A DNA stretch of 29,338 nucleotides from Firmicutes bacterium UBA3553 (GTDB lineage: Bacteria > Bacillota > Clostridia > Tissierellales > Sedimentibacteraceae), in NCBI GenBank assembly GCA_002381185.1, contig DFOA01000026.1, positions 1 through 29,338 on the forward strand. Direction: 5' to 3'. Each line of letters starts with the position of its first letter. Within the stretch, counting starts at the first letter, position 1. The position numbers and the translations under genes are program-made. The notes beneath the pieces are model-generated. The model saw only the letters and a list, made by a program, of their open reading frames with translations, had not been told where the DNA came from and ran no database searches. Of the stretch, positions 6,600 to 14,790 are shown piece after piece.

Positions 6600-7292
6600 T
6601 TAAGCTTTAAATCTATATCCTGCTCCCCATACAGTTTCAATATAATTAGGATTACTGCTATCAATTTCAATTTTTTCTCTTAATCTATTAATATGAACTA
6701 TGACAGTTGCTACATCTCCCATTGCATCCATGCCCCAAATGCGATCAAATAATCTTTCCTTTGTAAAAACAATATTTGGGTTAGATGCTAAAAATAAAAG
6801 TAGCTCAAATTCTTTATTTGTGAGCTTTATTTCCTCATCACCCAAATAAACACGCCATGCATCAGGCAGAATTCTTAATTTATCAACGACAATTTCTCTT
6901 TGTGAGGTTGATCTTTCTATTGAAGTAAGTCTATCATATCTTGACAAATGAGCATTTACCCTTGCTACAAGCTCTGCCGGGTCAAAAGGTTTTACTATAT
7001 AATCATCCGCTCCCAATCCAAGCCCTCTGATTTTATCAATAGATTCTTTTTTTGCAGTCACCATCAAAATTGGAATATCTCTTTTTTTTCTAATTTCACG
7101 GCACAATTCAAATCCATCTATGTTAGGCAGCATTAAGTCCAGCAAGATTAAATCATATTCATTACTTTCAACTAATTTTAATCCGACTTCTCCATCCTTT
7201 GCAATTTCTGTATCAAAACCACTGATTTCAAGATAATCTCTTTCAAGTTCAGCTATTGCTTTATCATCTTCAATAATTAATATGTGTTTCAT
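6600..7292 (-). CDS. OmpR-family response regulator
   Basis: The protein is 230 aa from the ATG at 7290-7292 (AAGGAG 8 nt upstream). The longer frame starting at 7310 overlaps the kinase gene and lacks a site. The receiver domain spans residues 1-115, with acidic pocket EDD at 8-10, phospho-acceptor D52 in LLDLMLP, and switch lysine in IVKPFDP. The C-terminal winged helix has TNKEFELLLFLASNP and the recognition segment VATVIVHINRLREKI. It is encoded 1 nt after the kinase stop, with the kinase first, the reverse of the usual order. It probably activates the phased-repeat promoter at 6522-6577. Confidence 0.92.
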   Translation of the reverse strand: MKHILIIEDDKAIAELERDYLEISGFDTEIAKDGEVGLKLVESNEYDLILLDLMLPNIDGFELCREIRKKRDIPILMVTAKKESIDKIRGLGLGADDYIVKPFDPAELVARVNAHLSRYDRLTSIERSTSQREIVVDKLRILPDAWRVYLGDEEIKLTNKEFELLLFLASNPNIVFTKERLFDRIWGMDAMGDVATVIVHINRLREKIEIDSSNPNYIETVWGAGYRFKA

Positions 7293-7293
7293 T

Positions 7294-8748
7294 TCACAAC
7301 TCCTTTGCAACAGGTAGTTTTATAATAATATTAAATCCATTTTTGTTTTTTGCCATAATAGTGCCATTATGTGCTTTAACTATTCTTTCTGCTATTGAAA
7401 GTCCAAGCCCACTACTATCATGAGGGTTGCTGCGTGATGTGTCCCCCCTATAAAAGCTTTTAAACAAATTAGGCAGAATTTCTTCTGGAACTCCATTTCC
7501 ATCATCTGATATATCTATTATAACCTCATCATCATCTGCAATTACATTAAAATCTACATTACATATTTCTGAAAGTTTATATTTAACACTATTTTCTAAT
7601 ATATTATTAAATACTCTATTCATTTGATCAATATCTATTTTAAAGGCAATATCTGAGGAACAGAGATTGCTGTATACTATTTTTAAGCCTTTACTTTCAT
7701 AATCCTCCCTCACATTTTTTATAAAACTATCAAAGTATTCTTTGCAGTAAACTTTATTAAAATAAAACGGCAGATGTCCTGTATCTAACTTTGAAAATAG
7801 GAAAAGCTTATCTACTAAAACATCCATCTCATTGGCTTTCGTATAAATCACATCATGATAATGTTGTTGTTTTTCTGTAGTGTTAGCAATTCCATCCTTT
7901 AGTCCCTTTACATACCCTTTAATAGCAGTCAACGGTGTTCTTAAATCGTGGGATATTCCTGCTACAAGCTCTTTTCTGTCTTCTTCATATTTTAATTGTG
8001 ACTGTATTGATTGTTGTAACCGCTGTCTCATATCATCAAAATTAGAAATAGCTGTTCCAAATTCATCATCAACATCATAATTTATATTAAACTCAAGATT
8101 TCCATTTTTAATTTGTTCAGCTCCATAATTAAGCATGTCAAGAGGAACAATAATTTTCTTTGTTAGCTTATATGAAATTATTGCGCTTGTAGAAATAAAA
8201 ATGATGATTGATAAAATAAACATTACAACAACATAAGTTTTTATAACTGCAATTTGTTCTTTTAAATTTACATTCTTCACCATGTAATTTGGATTAATTG
8301 CAGTAATACTTATTGTTCTTGACTCTTTTTGAAAGCTGTTTCGTATTAGGTACGCATTCTTGGTATATATCACAAAAGAACTTGTGTTAGAAATACTTCC
8401 GCCACCTAACTCTAACTCAATTGTTTTTACATCAGTTGTATAATTAGATGTAATGACGTTATTATCATTAGTAATTTCACTATAAAATCCAGCCTCTAAT
8501 AGTATCTTTTGAAGTTCTGCTTGTAGTTCATTCATATTATTCTTCGAGTATTGCATTCGATTAGAAAATTCCGCAATTATATCCTGTGCAAATTCAGATT
8601 TCTCTTCATAATCTTCTAATGCTTGGTTTGGATTTCCATAAATTTTAAAATAAGATAAAAATAAAATTCCTGATACAATAAATATTAAAATTACCGGAAC
8701 TATAACCATACAAATATTTGATTTCGCAATTTGTTTTCTTATCGACAT
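7294..8748 (-). CDS. Membrane sensor histidine kinase
   Basis: The protein is 484 aa from the ATG at 8746-8748 (GAGGTG 4-5 nt upstream); the ATG 12 nt earlier has no site. Topology is TM1 at about residues 14-34, an extracellular sensor of about 135 residues, TM2 at 171-192, then a HAMP domain. The HisKA motif AGISHDLRTPLTAIKGY places the phosphorylated histidine at about residue 267. The ATPase domain has N-, G1- and G2-type motifs (ILENSVKY, DISDDGNGVP, SSGLGLSIAERI). It follows the glycolipid synthase genes by 15 nt, so envelope composition and sensing are probably cotranscribed. It phosphorylates the regulator encoded next. Confidence 0.92.
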   Translation of the reverse strand: MSIRKQIAKSNICMVIVPVILIFIVSGILFLSYFKIYGNPNQALEDYEEKSEFAQDIIAEFSNRMQYSKNNMNELQAELQKILLEAGFYSEITNDNNVITSNYTTDVKTIELELGGGSISNTSSFVIYTKNAYLIRNSFQKESRTISITAINPNYMVKNVNLKEQIAVIKTYVVVMFILSIIIFISTSAIISYKLTKKIIVPLDMLNYGAEQIKNGNLEFNINYDVDDEFGTAISNFDDMRQRLQQSIQSQLKYEEDRKELVAGISHDLRTPLTAIKGYVKGLKDGIANTTEKQQHYHDVIYTKANEMDVLVDKLFLFSKLDTGHLPFYFNKVYCKEYFDSFIKNVREDYESKGLKIVYSNLCSSDIAFKIDIDQMNRVFNNILENSVKYKLSEICNVDFNVIADDDEVIIDISDDGNGVPEEILPNLFKSFYRGDTSRSNPHDSSGLGLSIAERIVKAHNGTIMAKNKNGFNIIIKLPVAKEL

Positions 8749-8763
8749 GACACACCTCATTTA

Positions 8764-9759
8764 TTATGAATATAATTTACTATATACTTGTTTTAATTGT
8801 TTCCCTACTTCATTAATATTTCTTTTCTTTGCAATTTCGTGCCCACTTTCAACTAATGATGGTAGCCGATTGTTCAATATGTCTTTAATTTTTACTTGAA
8901 ATTCTGTCAAATCTTTTCCCTTATAAATATCTTCACCATCTTTGAGATTTTCATAAATAGGTATATCCCTTATTAAAGAAGGTATTTTCATGGAAAATGC
9001 CTCAAGAAGAACTATACCTTCTGTTTCTTCATAAGTTAAGAACAAAAACAAATCACTTCCGCTATATGCATCTTTAAGTTCTTCTCCTGAAACATATCCT
9101 GGAAAAAATAAGTTAGACAGTTTTGTTCCCACTGCTTTTTTAACCGATGATGGCACCATATTCAAATTAGTAGATCCAAACCATATGAATTTATATTCAG
9201 GCATTGATTTAGCCAACTCAACAAAGTCTAAAATTCCTTTCCTTTCAAAATATAGCCCAACAGAAATTATTACCTTGTCATTTTCGTTTAAATTATATTT
9301 TTGCCTGAATCTTTTTCTTCCTTCATTAGTTTTTTTGAAATAGTTTGTGTTAATACCATTTGAAATAGAAATAACAGGTTTTTTGATTCCATATCCTTCA
9401 ATGAGTTTTTTAGAATAAAGAGTTGGTGTTATAATTACATCCCCTCTTTTATAACACATAATAATCCACCTTTTAAAAAAAGCTGATAGAGCATTCGAAA
9501 ATACAAATGAATTTCTAAAGTCTTCTTCAGTAGAATGAGCATGAATTACAACCTTTTTTCCAGCGTGTTTAGCTTTTAGACTCATTAAAAATGAACTTGG
9601 AAAAACTGTATTAATATGGATAATATCAAATTTTTCTTTCGAATCAGTTGTATAGTCAATGCCATTTTCCTCCAAAGCCTTTTTCTGATGAGTAATAGCC
9701 TTTCCGATACCGCTTTTTTCTATTAATTTATAATGATTTAAATACAATAAAACTTTCAT
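8764..9759 (-). CDS. GT4 glycosyltransferase, BgsA/CpoA-like glycolipid synthase
   Basis: This 331-aa protein has the GT-B fold. The N-terminal YLNHYKLIEKSGIGKAITHQ and HAHSTEEDFRNSF match the family of enterococcal BgsA and pneumococcal CpoA, which add a second sugar to monoglucosyl-diacylglycerol. The C-terminal nucleotide-sugar domain has the E-x7-E motif in ETEGIVLLEAFS. It acts at the inner face of the membrane, producing diglycosyl lipid used as a lipoteichoic-acid anchor or bilayer regulator. The start has AGAGG, 8 nt after the VTT gene. The pairing with a first-step synthase two genes upstream supports the role. The exact sugar (glucose or galactose) cannot be read from sequence. Confidence 0.82.
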   Translation of the reverse strand: MKVLLYLNHYKLIEKSGIGKAITHQKKALEENGIDYTTDSKEKFDIIHINTVFPSSFLMSLKAKHAGKKVVIHAHSTEEDFRNSFVFSNALSAFFKRWIIMCYKRGDVIITPTLYSKKLIEGYGIKKPVISISNGINTNYFKKTNEGRKRFRQKYNLNENDKVIISVGLYFERKGILDFVELAKSMPEYKFIWFGSTNLNMVPSSVKKAVGTKLSNLFFPGYVSGEELKDAYSGSDLFLFLTYEETEGIVLLEAFSMKIPSLIRDIPIYENLKDGEDIYKGKDLTEFQVKIKDILNNRLPSLVESGHEIAKKRNINEVGKQLKQVYSKLYS

Positions 9760-9767
9760 AATAACCT

Positions 9768-10373
9768 CTAAAAAATCAATTTATATATATTTTGTAATAT
9801 CACTGTCAGACCCATGCTATAAATAGCTATGGATGCTGGTTTCCCAAGTAAAATAACTGTTATAAATTTTTTAAGTTTCATTTTTGTTAAACCTGCAATA
9901 TAACATAATATATCATCAGGAGCAACAGGGAAAAAAATTGCAAAAGAAAACAATGTACTAAATTTATTTTCATCATCAATATATTTTATGAATTTATCGT
10001 AATTCTTTTGGCCTATAATTTTTCTTACAAAATAGCTGCCATATTTTTTTGATAAAATAAAGACTAAAATTGAACCAATACAAATTCCGATATAATTGTA
10101 AACAAAGCCCATCATGTTTCCAAAAATTAAAATGCCTGCAACACAGCTGATAGCCCCAGGCACAATTGGCACAATAACTTGTATAATTTGTATTGATATG
10201 AATACTATAGGTGCCCATATGCCAAAGCCAACAATAAATTTCTGTAGAGTTTCAACAGATGAAAAATAACCCTGCTTATAGCTCCAGAATAACAATATTA
10301 AAACACATACCGTCCCGGCAGCAGTAATAAGATTTATAAGATAATCAGTGTTTTTAGCATCGCTTGTCGTCAT
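9768..10373 (-). CDS. TVP38/TMEM64 (VTT) family membrane protein
   Basis: This 201-aa protein has about five to six hydrophobic segments. The central PIVPGAISCVAGILIFGNMM carries the VTT-type proline/glycine pattern, followed by GSILVFILSKKYGS. A late segment, FPVAPDDILCYIAGLTKMKL, matches the second conserved half. VTT/DedA relatives move or scramble lipids across membranes, so a role in handling the glycolipids made by the flanking enzymes is plausible but inferred. The ATG has GGAGG 7 nt upstream, inside the end of the first glycosyltransferase gene (2-nt gap), showing tight coupling. Confidence 0.85.
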   Translation of the reverse strand: MTTSDAKNTDYLINLITAAGTVCVLILLFWSYKQGYFSSVETLQKFIVGFGIWAPIVFISIQIIQVIVPIVPGAISCVAGILIFGNMMGFVYNYIGICIGSILVFILSKKYGSYFVRKIIGQKNYDKFIKYIDDENKFSTLFSFAIFFPVAPDDILCYIAGLTKMKLKKFITVILLGKPASIAIYSMGLTVILQNIYKLIF

Positions 10374-10375
10374 AT

Positions 10376-11554
10376 TTATGCCTCCATATTTATTTTCGAA
10401 TAATTGCTATATTCATATATTACATTTTTATATAAAGATTCAACTTTATCTGCAAATAATCCTGTTGTATATTTTTCAGCAGTTATTCTTGCATTTTCAG
10501 ATAGACTGCCATATATTTCTCTGTTATCAACAATATAATTCATATGATTTTCAAAAGATTCAAAAGAATCATATTGAAATCCATTATATCCATTAATAAT
10601 CACATCTTTTATGCATGGATCACTTTTACATACTGAAGGCAATCCGCTTGCAAGTGCCTCCATGTAAGTAAGCCCTTGAGTTTCACTGTTTGACGAGCTG
10701 ATAAAAATATCTCCTAATTGATAATATGAAGGAACTTCTTCAGACGAAATCATTCCGGCAAAAATTACTTTATTGCCTAAATTTAACTCCTGTACTTCCA
10801 TTTCTAACTTGCTTCTATATGGGCCATCACCAACAATTAACATGCTGATATTTTCTTTTTTAATCATGTTAATATATTTGATAATTTCATCTATGTTTTT
10901 TTCTTTTGCTAATCTGCCCACACTTAATAATATAACATTGTTTTCAGGGATTCCTAGTTTTTCTTTCATCTTTTCTTTTTGTTTGTTTGAGAGTGCAGCA
11001 TTAAACCTTTTTAAATCTATCCCTGTTGGAATTGTGAAAATATTAGATGAAACACCATATCCTTTCAACAAATTACTTACTTTTTCTGTTGGAGCAATTA
11101 CTGCCTGAACATTGTTTAATATCTTTTTAGAAAGTGTTGCAACAGCCTTTCGTCCTATTGTTTTACTAGGAGAAATATAATGTGTATAATCCTCATAAAT
11201 TGTATGATAGGTATGAACAATCGGAATATCTGATGTTTCAGCTATTTTTTTTGCATAAATAAATGTTGTAAATTCACATTGTGAATGAACTATGTCAGGT
11301 TTCCACTTTATTATTTCGTCTATATATTCTTTGTGTAAGAATATTGAAGCTCTGGCATTGGGGTAAATTTTATTCATATTAATGGATGGGACATAATACA
11401 CATTTCCTTCACTTTTAGGATGAAAATCTTCCGAAAGCGTAAGAATCTTAACTTCATGTCCTTTGTTCCTCAATTCATTTTCAAGATTGATTACAGATGT
11501 AACTACGCCGTTTATTGCAGTATTATACCAATCAGTTGTTATTAAAATTTTCAT
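10376..11554 (-). CDS. GT4 glycosyltransferase, diacylglycerol glucosyltransferase-like
   Basis: This 392-aa protein is the first gene of the leftward operon. The N-terminus TTDWYNTAINGVVTSVINLE, the acceptor-site HTYHTIYEDYTHYI and PTGIDLKRF match 1,2-diacylglycerol 3-glucosyltransferases (BgsB/DgsA type). The C-terminal donor domain has SVGRLAKEKN and the E-x7-E motif ETQGLTYMEALASG. It would transfer glucose from UDP-glucose to diacylglycerol at the membrane surface, making the substrate for the second enzyme at 8764-9759. The ATG is preceded by GAGGTGG at 8 nt. The promoter is TTGATA-17-GATAAT at 11589-11617. Confidence 0.85.
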   Translation of the reverse strand: MKILITTDWYNTAINGVVTSVINLENELRNKGHEVKILTLSEDFHPKSEGNVYYVPSINMNKIYPNARASIFLHKEYIDEIIKWKPDIVHSQCEFTTFIYAKKIAETSDIPIVHTYHTIYEDYTHYISPSKTIGRKAVATLSKKILNNVQAVIAPTEKVSNLLKGYGVSSNIFTIPTGIDLKRFNAALSNKQKEKMKEKLGIPENNVILLSVGRLAKEKNIDEIIKYINMIKKENISMLIVGDGPYRSKLEMEVQELNLGNKVIFAGMISSEEVPSYYQLGDIFISSSNSETQGLTYMEALASGLPSVCKSDPCIKDVIINGYNGFQYDSFESFENHMNYIVDNREIYGSLSENARITAEKYTTGLFADKVESLYKNVIYEYSNYSKINMEA

Positions 11555-11588
11555 TTATTAGTCCACCTCTTTAGCAAAGTAAATTTCT

Positions 11589-11617
11589 ATTATCTTCTTT
11601 AATCTATTTAATATCAA
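11589..11617 (-). promoter_or_regulatory. Promoter of the glycolipid/sensor operon
   Basis: The minus strand reads TTGATA (11617-11612), a 17-bp spacer, and GATAAT (11594-11589). Each hexamer has one mismatch to consensus. It lies 35 nt upstream of the start codon of the first glycosyltransferase gene. Confidence 0.55.
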
Positions 11618-11971
11618 CATAGTATTTCTTATATCTTATTATTCAACTCTTTTATCATTAAAATTAAATTAAAGTTTTATTAAATGCTAAATAAATTATG
11701 TTTTTAATTCACTATGCAATTAACCTTATTTAACTTTTTAATAATACCTCATAAAGTTAAATAAATAAGTAACTAATTATAAAATTTTTGTAAACAATTG
11801 ATTGATTTTGCTATTATTTTCAACTATATTATAAAAATTACGTAAGTGCTGCGGTAAGTTATCAATTTTAATTTATAAATATTTTATTATTAGTTAATTT
11901 TTAATTAACTTCTATATTATATGATACAATAGTTATAAATCTGAAAATAAGTATTTACAGAAGGTGAGAAA
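11618..11971. other. Very AT-rich divergent intergenic region with a 12-bp inverted repeat
   Basis: No gene is visible between the divergent glycosyltransferase and DedA genes. TTATTTAACTTT (11726-11737) and AAAGTTAAATAA (11753-11764) form a perfect inverted repeat with a 15-nt loop, a possible operator or weak bidirectional terminator. A plausible rightward promoter is TTAATT-18-TACAAT ending near 11931, ahead of the DedA gene. Long A/T tracts suggest DNA curvature. Confidence 0.4.
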
Positions 11972-12595
11972 ATGCAAAATTGGATTATTCAAATTATTAA
12001 TCAGTTTGGTTATTTAGGAATTCTGATACTCATATTAATTGAAAATATTTTTCCTCCGATTCCATCTGAAGTTATTTTAACTTTTGGTGGCTTTTTAACA
12101 ACGTACACATCTATGAACATTTGGGGTGTTATATTTTCAGCTACAATAGGTTCTGTTTTAGGTGCGATCATATTGTATTATGTAGGTAAATTGTTAAAAA
12201 CAGATAAGATAGAAAAGTTCATAAGCGGAAAATGGGGGAAATTACTGCACTTCAAAAATGGTGATGTTGCAAGGGCTTCAGAATGGTTTTCGGGAAGCGG
12301 AAAATTAACGGTTTTCTTTTGCCGTTTTATACCTGTGGTACGAAGTCTGATTTCAATTCCAGCAGGTATTGCACAAATGAATATGGCAACATTCCTAATA
12401 TTGACTGCAATAGGTACTTTTATTTGGAATATTGTACTAGTATATTTGGGCGCTATTGCCGGTGCTTCATGGAAAAATATTGTTGGCTATATGAACAACT
12501 ACTCTGCTATTGCATTAATTGCATTAGCAGTTATTGCAATTATTTTATTTATACTATATTATAAAAAAAGAATTTTAAAGAAGCGTGAATCTTAA
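11972..12595 (+). CDS. DedA family membrane protein
   Basis: This 207-aa protein has the DedA signatures. ENIFPPIPSEVILTFGG near residues 24-40 is the re-entrant loop motif. FFCRFIPVVRSLISIPAGIA near residues 115-135 carries the conserved F-x-R-x-x-P-x-x-R. Hydrophobic segments follow and a basic tail (KKRILKKRES) ends the protein. DedA proteins take part in recycling lipid carriers (undecaprenyl phosphate and phosphatidylethanolamine flippases are known members) and maintain envelope homeostasis. The ATG follows AAGGTGA by about 6 nt. The flippase gene starts 11 nt downstream, so the two are cotranscribed and probably both move lipid-linked molecules. Confidence 0.9.
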   Translation: MQNWIIQIINQFGYLGILILILIENIFPPIPSEVILTFGGFLTTYTSMNIWGVIFSATIGSVLGAIILYYVGKLLKTDKIEKFISGKWGKLLHFKNGDVARASEWFSGSGKLTVFFCRFIPVVRSLISIPAGIAQMNMATFLILTAIGTFIWNIVLVYLGAIAGASWKNIVGYMNNYSAIALIALAVIAIILFILYYKKRILKKRES

Positions 12596-12606
12596 GGAGA
12601 TTAACT

Positions 12607-13995
12607 GTGGATAAATATAAAAAACTAATTTACAATACATTCATATTTGGTATCAGTACCTTTAGCTCAAAGATATTGGTTTTTTTACTGTTGCCATTAT
12701 ACACCAGGATACTTTCAAATGCAGATTATGGAGTTGTTGATCTTATTGTTCAAACAGCAAATTTGCTGATACCGATTGTATCCATTGGTATAACAAACGG
12801 CGTAATAAGATTTGGGCTTGATAAAAGCAATAACTCAAGCGATGTTTTTTCAACGGGTTTATTTACTATTTTAGGCGGTTTTATTATATTTTTATTATTA
12901 GAACCATTACTGTCCAAAATTAAATATATTTCAGATTTTACATCACTTATATATGTCTTTGTTTTAATGTCTTCTCTTCGCTCCTTATGTACTCAATTTA
13001 TAAGATCAAAGCAACTTGTAAGGCTATATGCGTTTGACGGAGTTCTAAGCACAATAACAACAATTGCCTTTAATATTTTGTATCTTGTTGTATTAAAGCT
13101 AGGTATAAATGGTTATGTTTTAGCTATTATTTCATCCGATTTTTTATCTGTAGCTTTTTTATTTTGCACTGCAAAATTGCATAAGTACATAAAATTAAAA
13201 CCAAAGAAAAAAAACACAGCTAAAAATATGCTAAAGTACTCAATTCCTCTCATACCATCAACAATTTTTTGGTGGATTACGAATGTTTCTGACAGATACA
13301 TTGTTGCATATATGCTTGGAGCAGAAGCAAATGGTCTTTATGCAATATCATATAAAATACCAACTATTGTAACTTTACTGTCAAGTATTTTTACAGAAGC
13401 ATGGCAATTATCTGCAGTTTCAGAAAAAGATACAGAATATCGCGAACGTTTTTTCACAAATGTTTTTAAATCATATGCATCCCTAATTTTTATTTCTGCA
13501 TCAGGATTGATCTTACTAGTGAAAGTAATTACAAGAATATTGGTTTCTGAAGCTTTTTATGCTTCATGGCAGTATGTTCCGTTTTTAATTATGGCAACTA
13601 CATTTTCTTGTTTGGCTACATTTTTAGGAAGCATTTATTTTGTTGAAAAGAAAAGCAATTTGTCACTTGTAACAACATTCTTTGGAGCCATAGTTAATAT
13701 TATATTAAACATGCTTCTAATACCAAAAATCGGAGTAAATGGTGCTGCAATTGCAACATTTTTAAGTTATGCATCTGTATTTATTTTAAGAGCTTTTAGC
13801 ACAAAAAAATTTATAAAAATTAATTGGAATAGCAACAAATTGTTTATAAATACGGCAGTATTATTATTGCAAAGCATAATAATAATTTTCGAATTACCAT
13901 ATTGGGTTTTATTGGAGATATTTTTATTTATCATAATAATACTCTTAAATTCAAAAGAATTATTATTGAGTGTAAAAAAGTATTTTAAAAAATAA
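12607..13995 (+). CDS. Oligosaccharide flippase (Wzx/PST family)
   Basis: This 462-aa polytopic protein has 12-14 predicted membrane segments. The N-terminal FISGI-type pattern (IFGISTFSSKILVFLLLPLY, then RILSNADYGVVDL) is characteristic of polysaccharide-transport MATE-like flippases. The middle segment NMLKYSIPLIPSTIFWWI and DRYIVAYMLGAEANGLYAIS are also typical. It would flip a lipid-linked glycan to the outer leaflet. The GTG start at 12607 follows AAGGAGATTAACT, a strong site. The gene is downstream of the DedA gene and shares no overlap with polymerase or transferase genes, so the glycan is unknown. Confidence 0.9.
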   Translation: MDKYKKLIYNTFIFGISTFSSKILVFLLLPLYTRILSNADYGVVDLIVQTANLLIPIVSIGITNGVIRFGLDKSNNSSDVFSTGLFTILGGFIIFLLLEPLLSKIKYISDFTSLIYVFVLMSSLRSLCTQFIRSKQLVRLYAFDGVLSTITTIAFNILYLVVLKLGINGYVLAIISSDFLSVAFLFCTAKLHKYIKLKPKKKNTAKNMLKYSIPLIPSTIFWWITNVSDRYIVAYMLGAEANGLYAISYKIPTIVTLLSSIFTEAWQLSAVSEKDTEYRERFFTNVFKSYASLIFISASGLILLVKVITRILVSEAFYASWQYVPFLIMATTFSCLATFLGSIYFVEKKSNLSLVTTFFGAIVNIILNMLLIPKIGVNGAAIATFLSYASVFILRAFSTKKFIKINWNSNKLFINTAVLLLQSIIIIFELPYWVLLEIFLFIIIILLNSKELLLSVKKYFKK

Positions 13996-14027
13996 TAAAG
14001 TGTTTATTTATAAGCAAGAACAAAACA

Positions 14028-14080
14028 AAAATAGACCATCAATCAATAATATATCTTCTAAATTGATGGTCTTTGTTAGG
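14028..14080. terminator. Bidirectional terminator between convergent genes
   Basis: AGACCATCAAT (14033-14043) pairs perfectly with ATTGATGGTCT (14062-14072) around an 18-nt loop. T-rich tails follow on both strands (TTTGTT rightward; TATTTTTGTTTTG leftward). It ends the flippase transcript and the leftward PepSY transcript. A diverged copy of the same 44-bp sequence lies at 23242-23285. Confidence 0.75.
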
Positions 14081-14106
14081 AGGGACTCAATATTGATCTT
14101 TAGTTT

Positions 14107-14619
14107 TTAATCTTCATATCCTTCAGGATCTTCATTTTCATTTTCATGTTCAACATTGTCATTGTCGCCGGTCTTTGAGCCTTCTTCAACACTATCTTTC
14201 TCATCTTCATCTTTGTCTTGATCGGCTTTCATTATTTGTCCATCAATTGCATTAATCTTTACATCATGTGTTGCATTTCCAGTTTGAATTTCAATACCAT
14301 ATACAATGGTTCCATTTTCATCTTCTAACTCAACTGTATCAGCATTAACTGTTCCGCCAGGTATTGATTTCTGTGCAATTGATATTGCTTCTTCTTTTGT
14401 TATACCTCCAACCGGTAATGTTACATTTTCATCCTGTTCTTCAGCTTCTTTTTCTTGATCTTCCCCTTCTTGTAACTGCTCAGTTACCACTGATTTTGAT
14501 GAATCGGCAGATACACTATTGTTCGAAGCCACATTTGCTGATGATGCAAATGCAGTAACAGTACCTCCAAGTGCAAGTGCACCTACTAAAGCCATTGTTG
14601 CAATTTGTTTTTTATTCAT
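14107..14619 (-). CDS. Secreted PepSY-domain protein
   Basis: This 170-aa protein has a signal peptide (MNKKQIATMALVGALALGG, cleavage near TAFAS). A spacer rich in S, E and Q leads to a PepSY domain (about residues 72-135: GGITKEEAISIAQKSIPGG ... IVYGIEIQTG ... HDVKINAIDGQIMKAD). The acidic tail is almost entirely D, E and N. PepSY domains often inhibit peptidases or sense the envelope environment. The ATG follows AAGGAG by about 8 nt. It is encoded just after the RR-HK pair and has its own promoter with possible regulator repeats, suggesting it is a target or feedback partner of that system. The acidic tail might bind cations. Confidence 0.88.
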   Translation of the reverse strand: MNKKQIATMALVGALALGGTVTAFASSANVASNNSVSADSSKSVVTEQLQEGEDQEKEAEEQDENVTLPVGGITKEEAISIAQKSIPGGTVNADTVELEDENGTIVYGIEIQTGNATHDVKINAIDGQIMKADQDKDEDEKDSVEEGSKTGDNDNVEHENENEDPEGYED

Positions 14620-14711
14620 TTTTTATATCTCCTTTTTTAATTTTCTATTTTTATTTATTTGAAATCCAATAGATGTCACTTTATTGAGTCTAACTAACCT
14701 CCTATATTTAT

Positions 14712-14763
14712 ATCATACGGCAGAAAAATGAGACTGCAATAAAATGAATCTGATAATTATCTG
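14712..14763 (-). promoter_or_regulatory. Promoter of the PepSY gene with paired regulator repeats
   Basis: The minus strand has -35 TTGCAG (14739-14734), a 16-bp spacer and -10 TATGAT (14717-14712). Upstream, CAGAT occurs twice with an 11-bp period (14763-14759 and 14752-14748), the phasing typical of OmpR-type regulator sites. The likely binder is the regulator encoded at 16164-16844. Two copies only, so this is suggestive. Confidence 0.45.
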
Positions 14764-14790
14764 AGATAATCATGAGCGAATAATCCTAAC

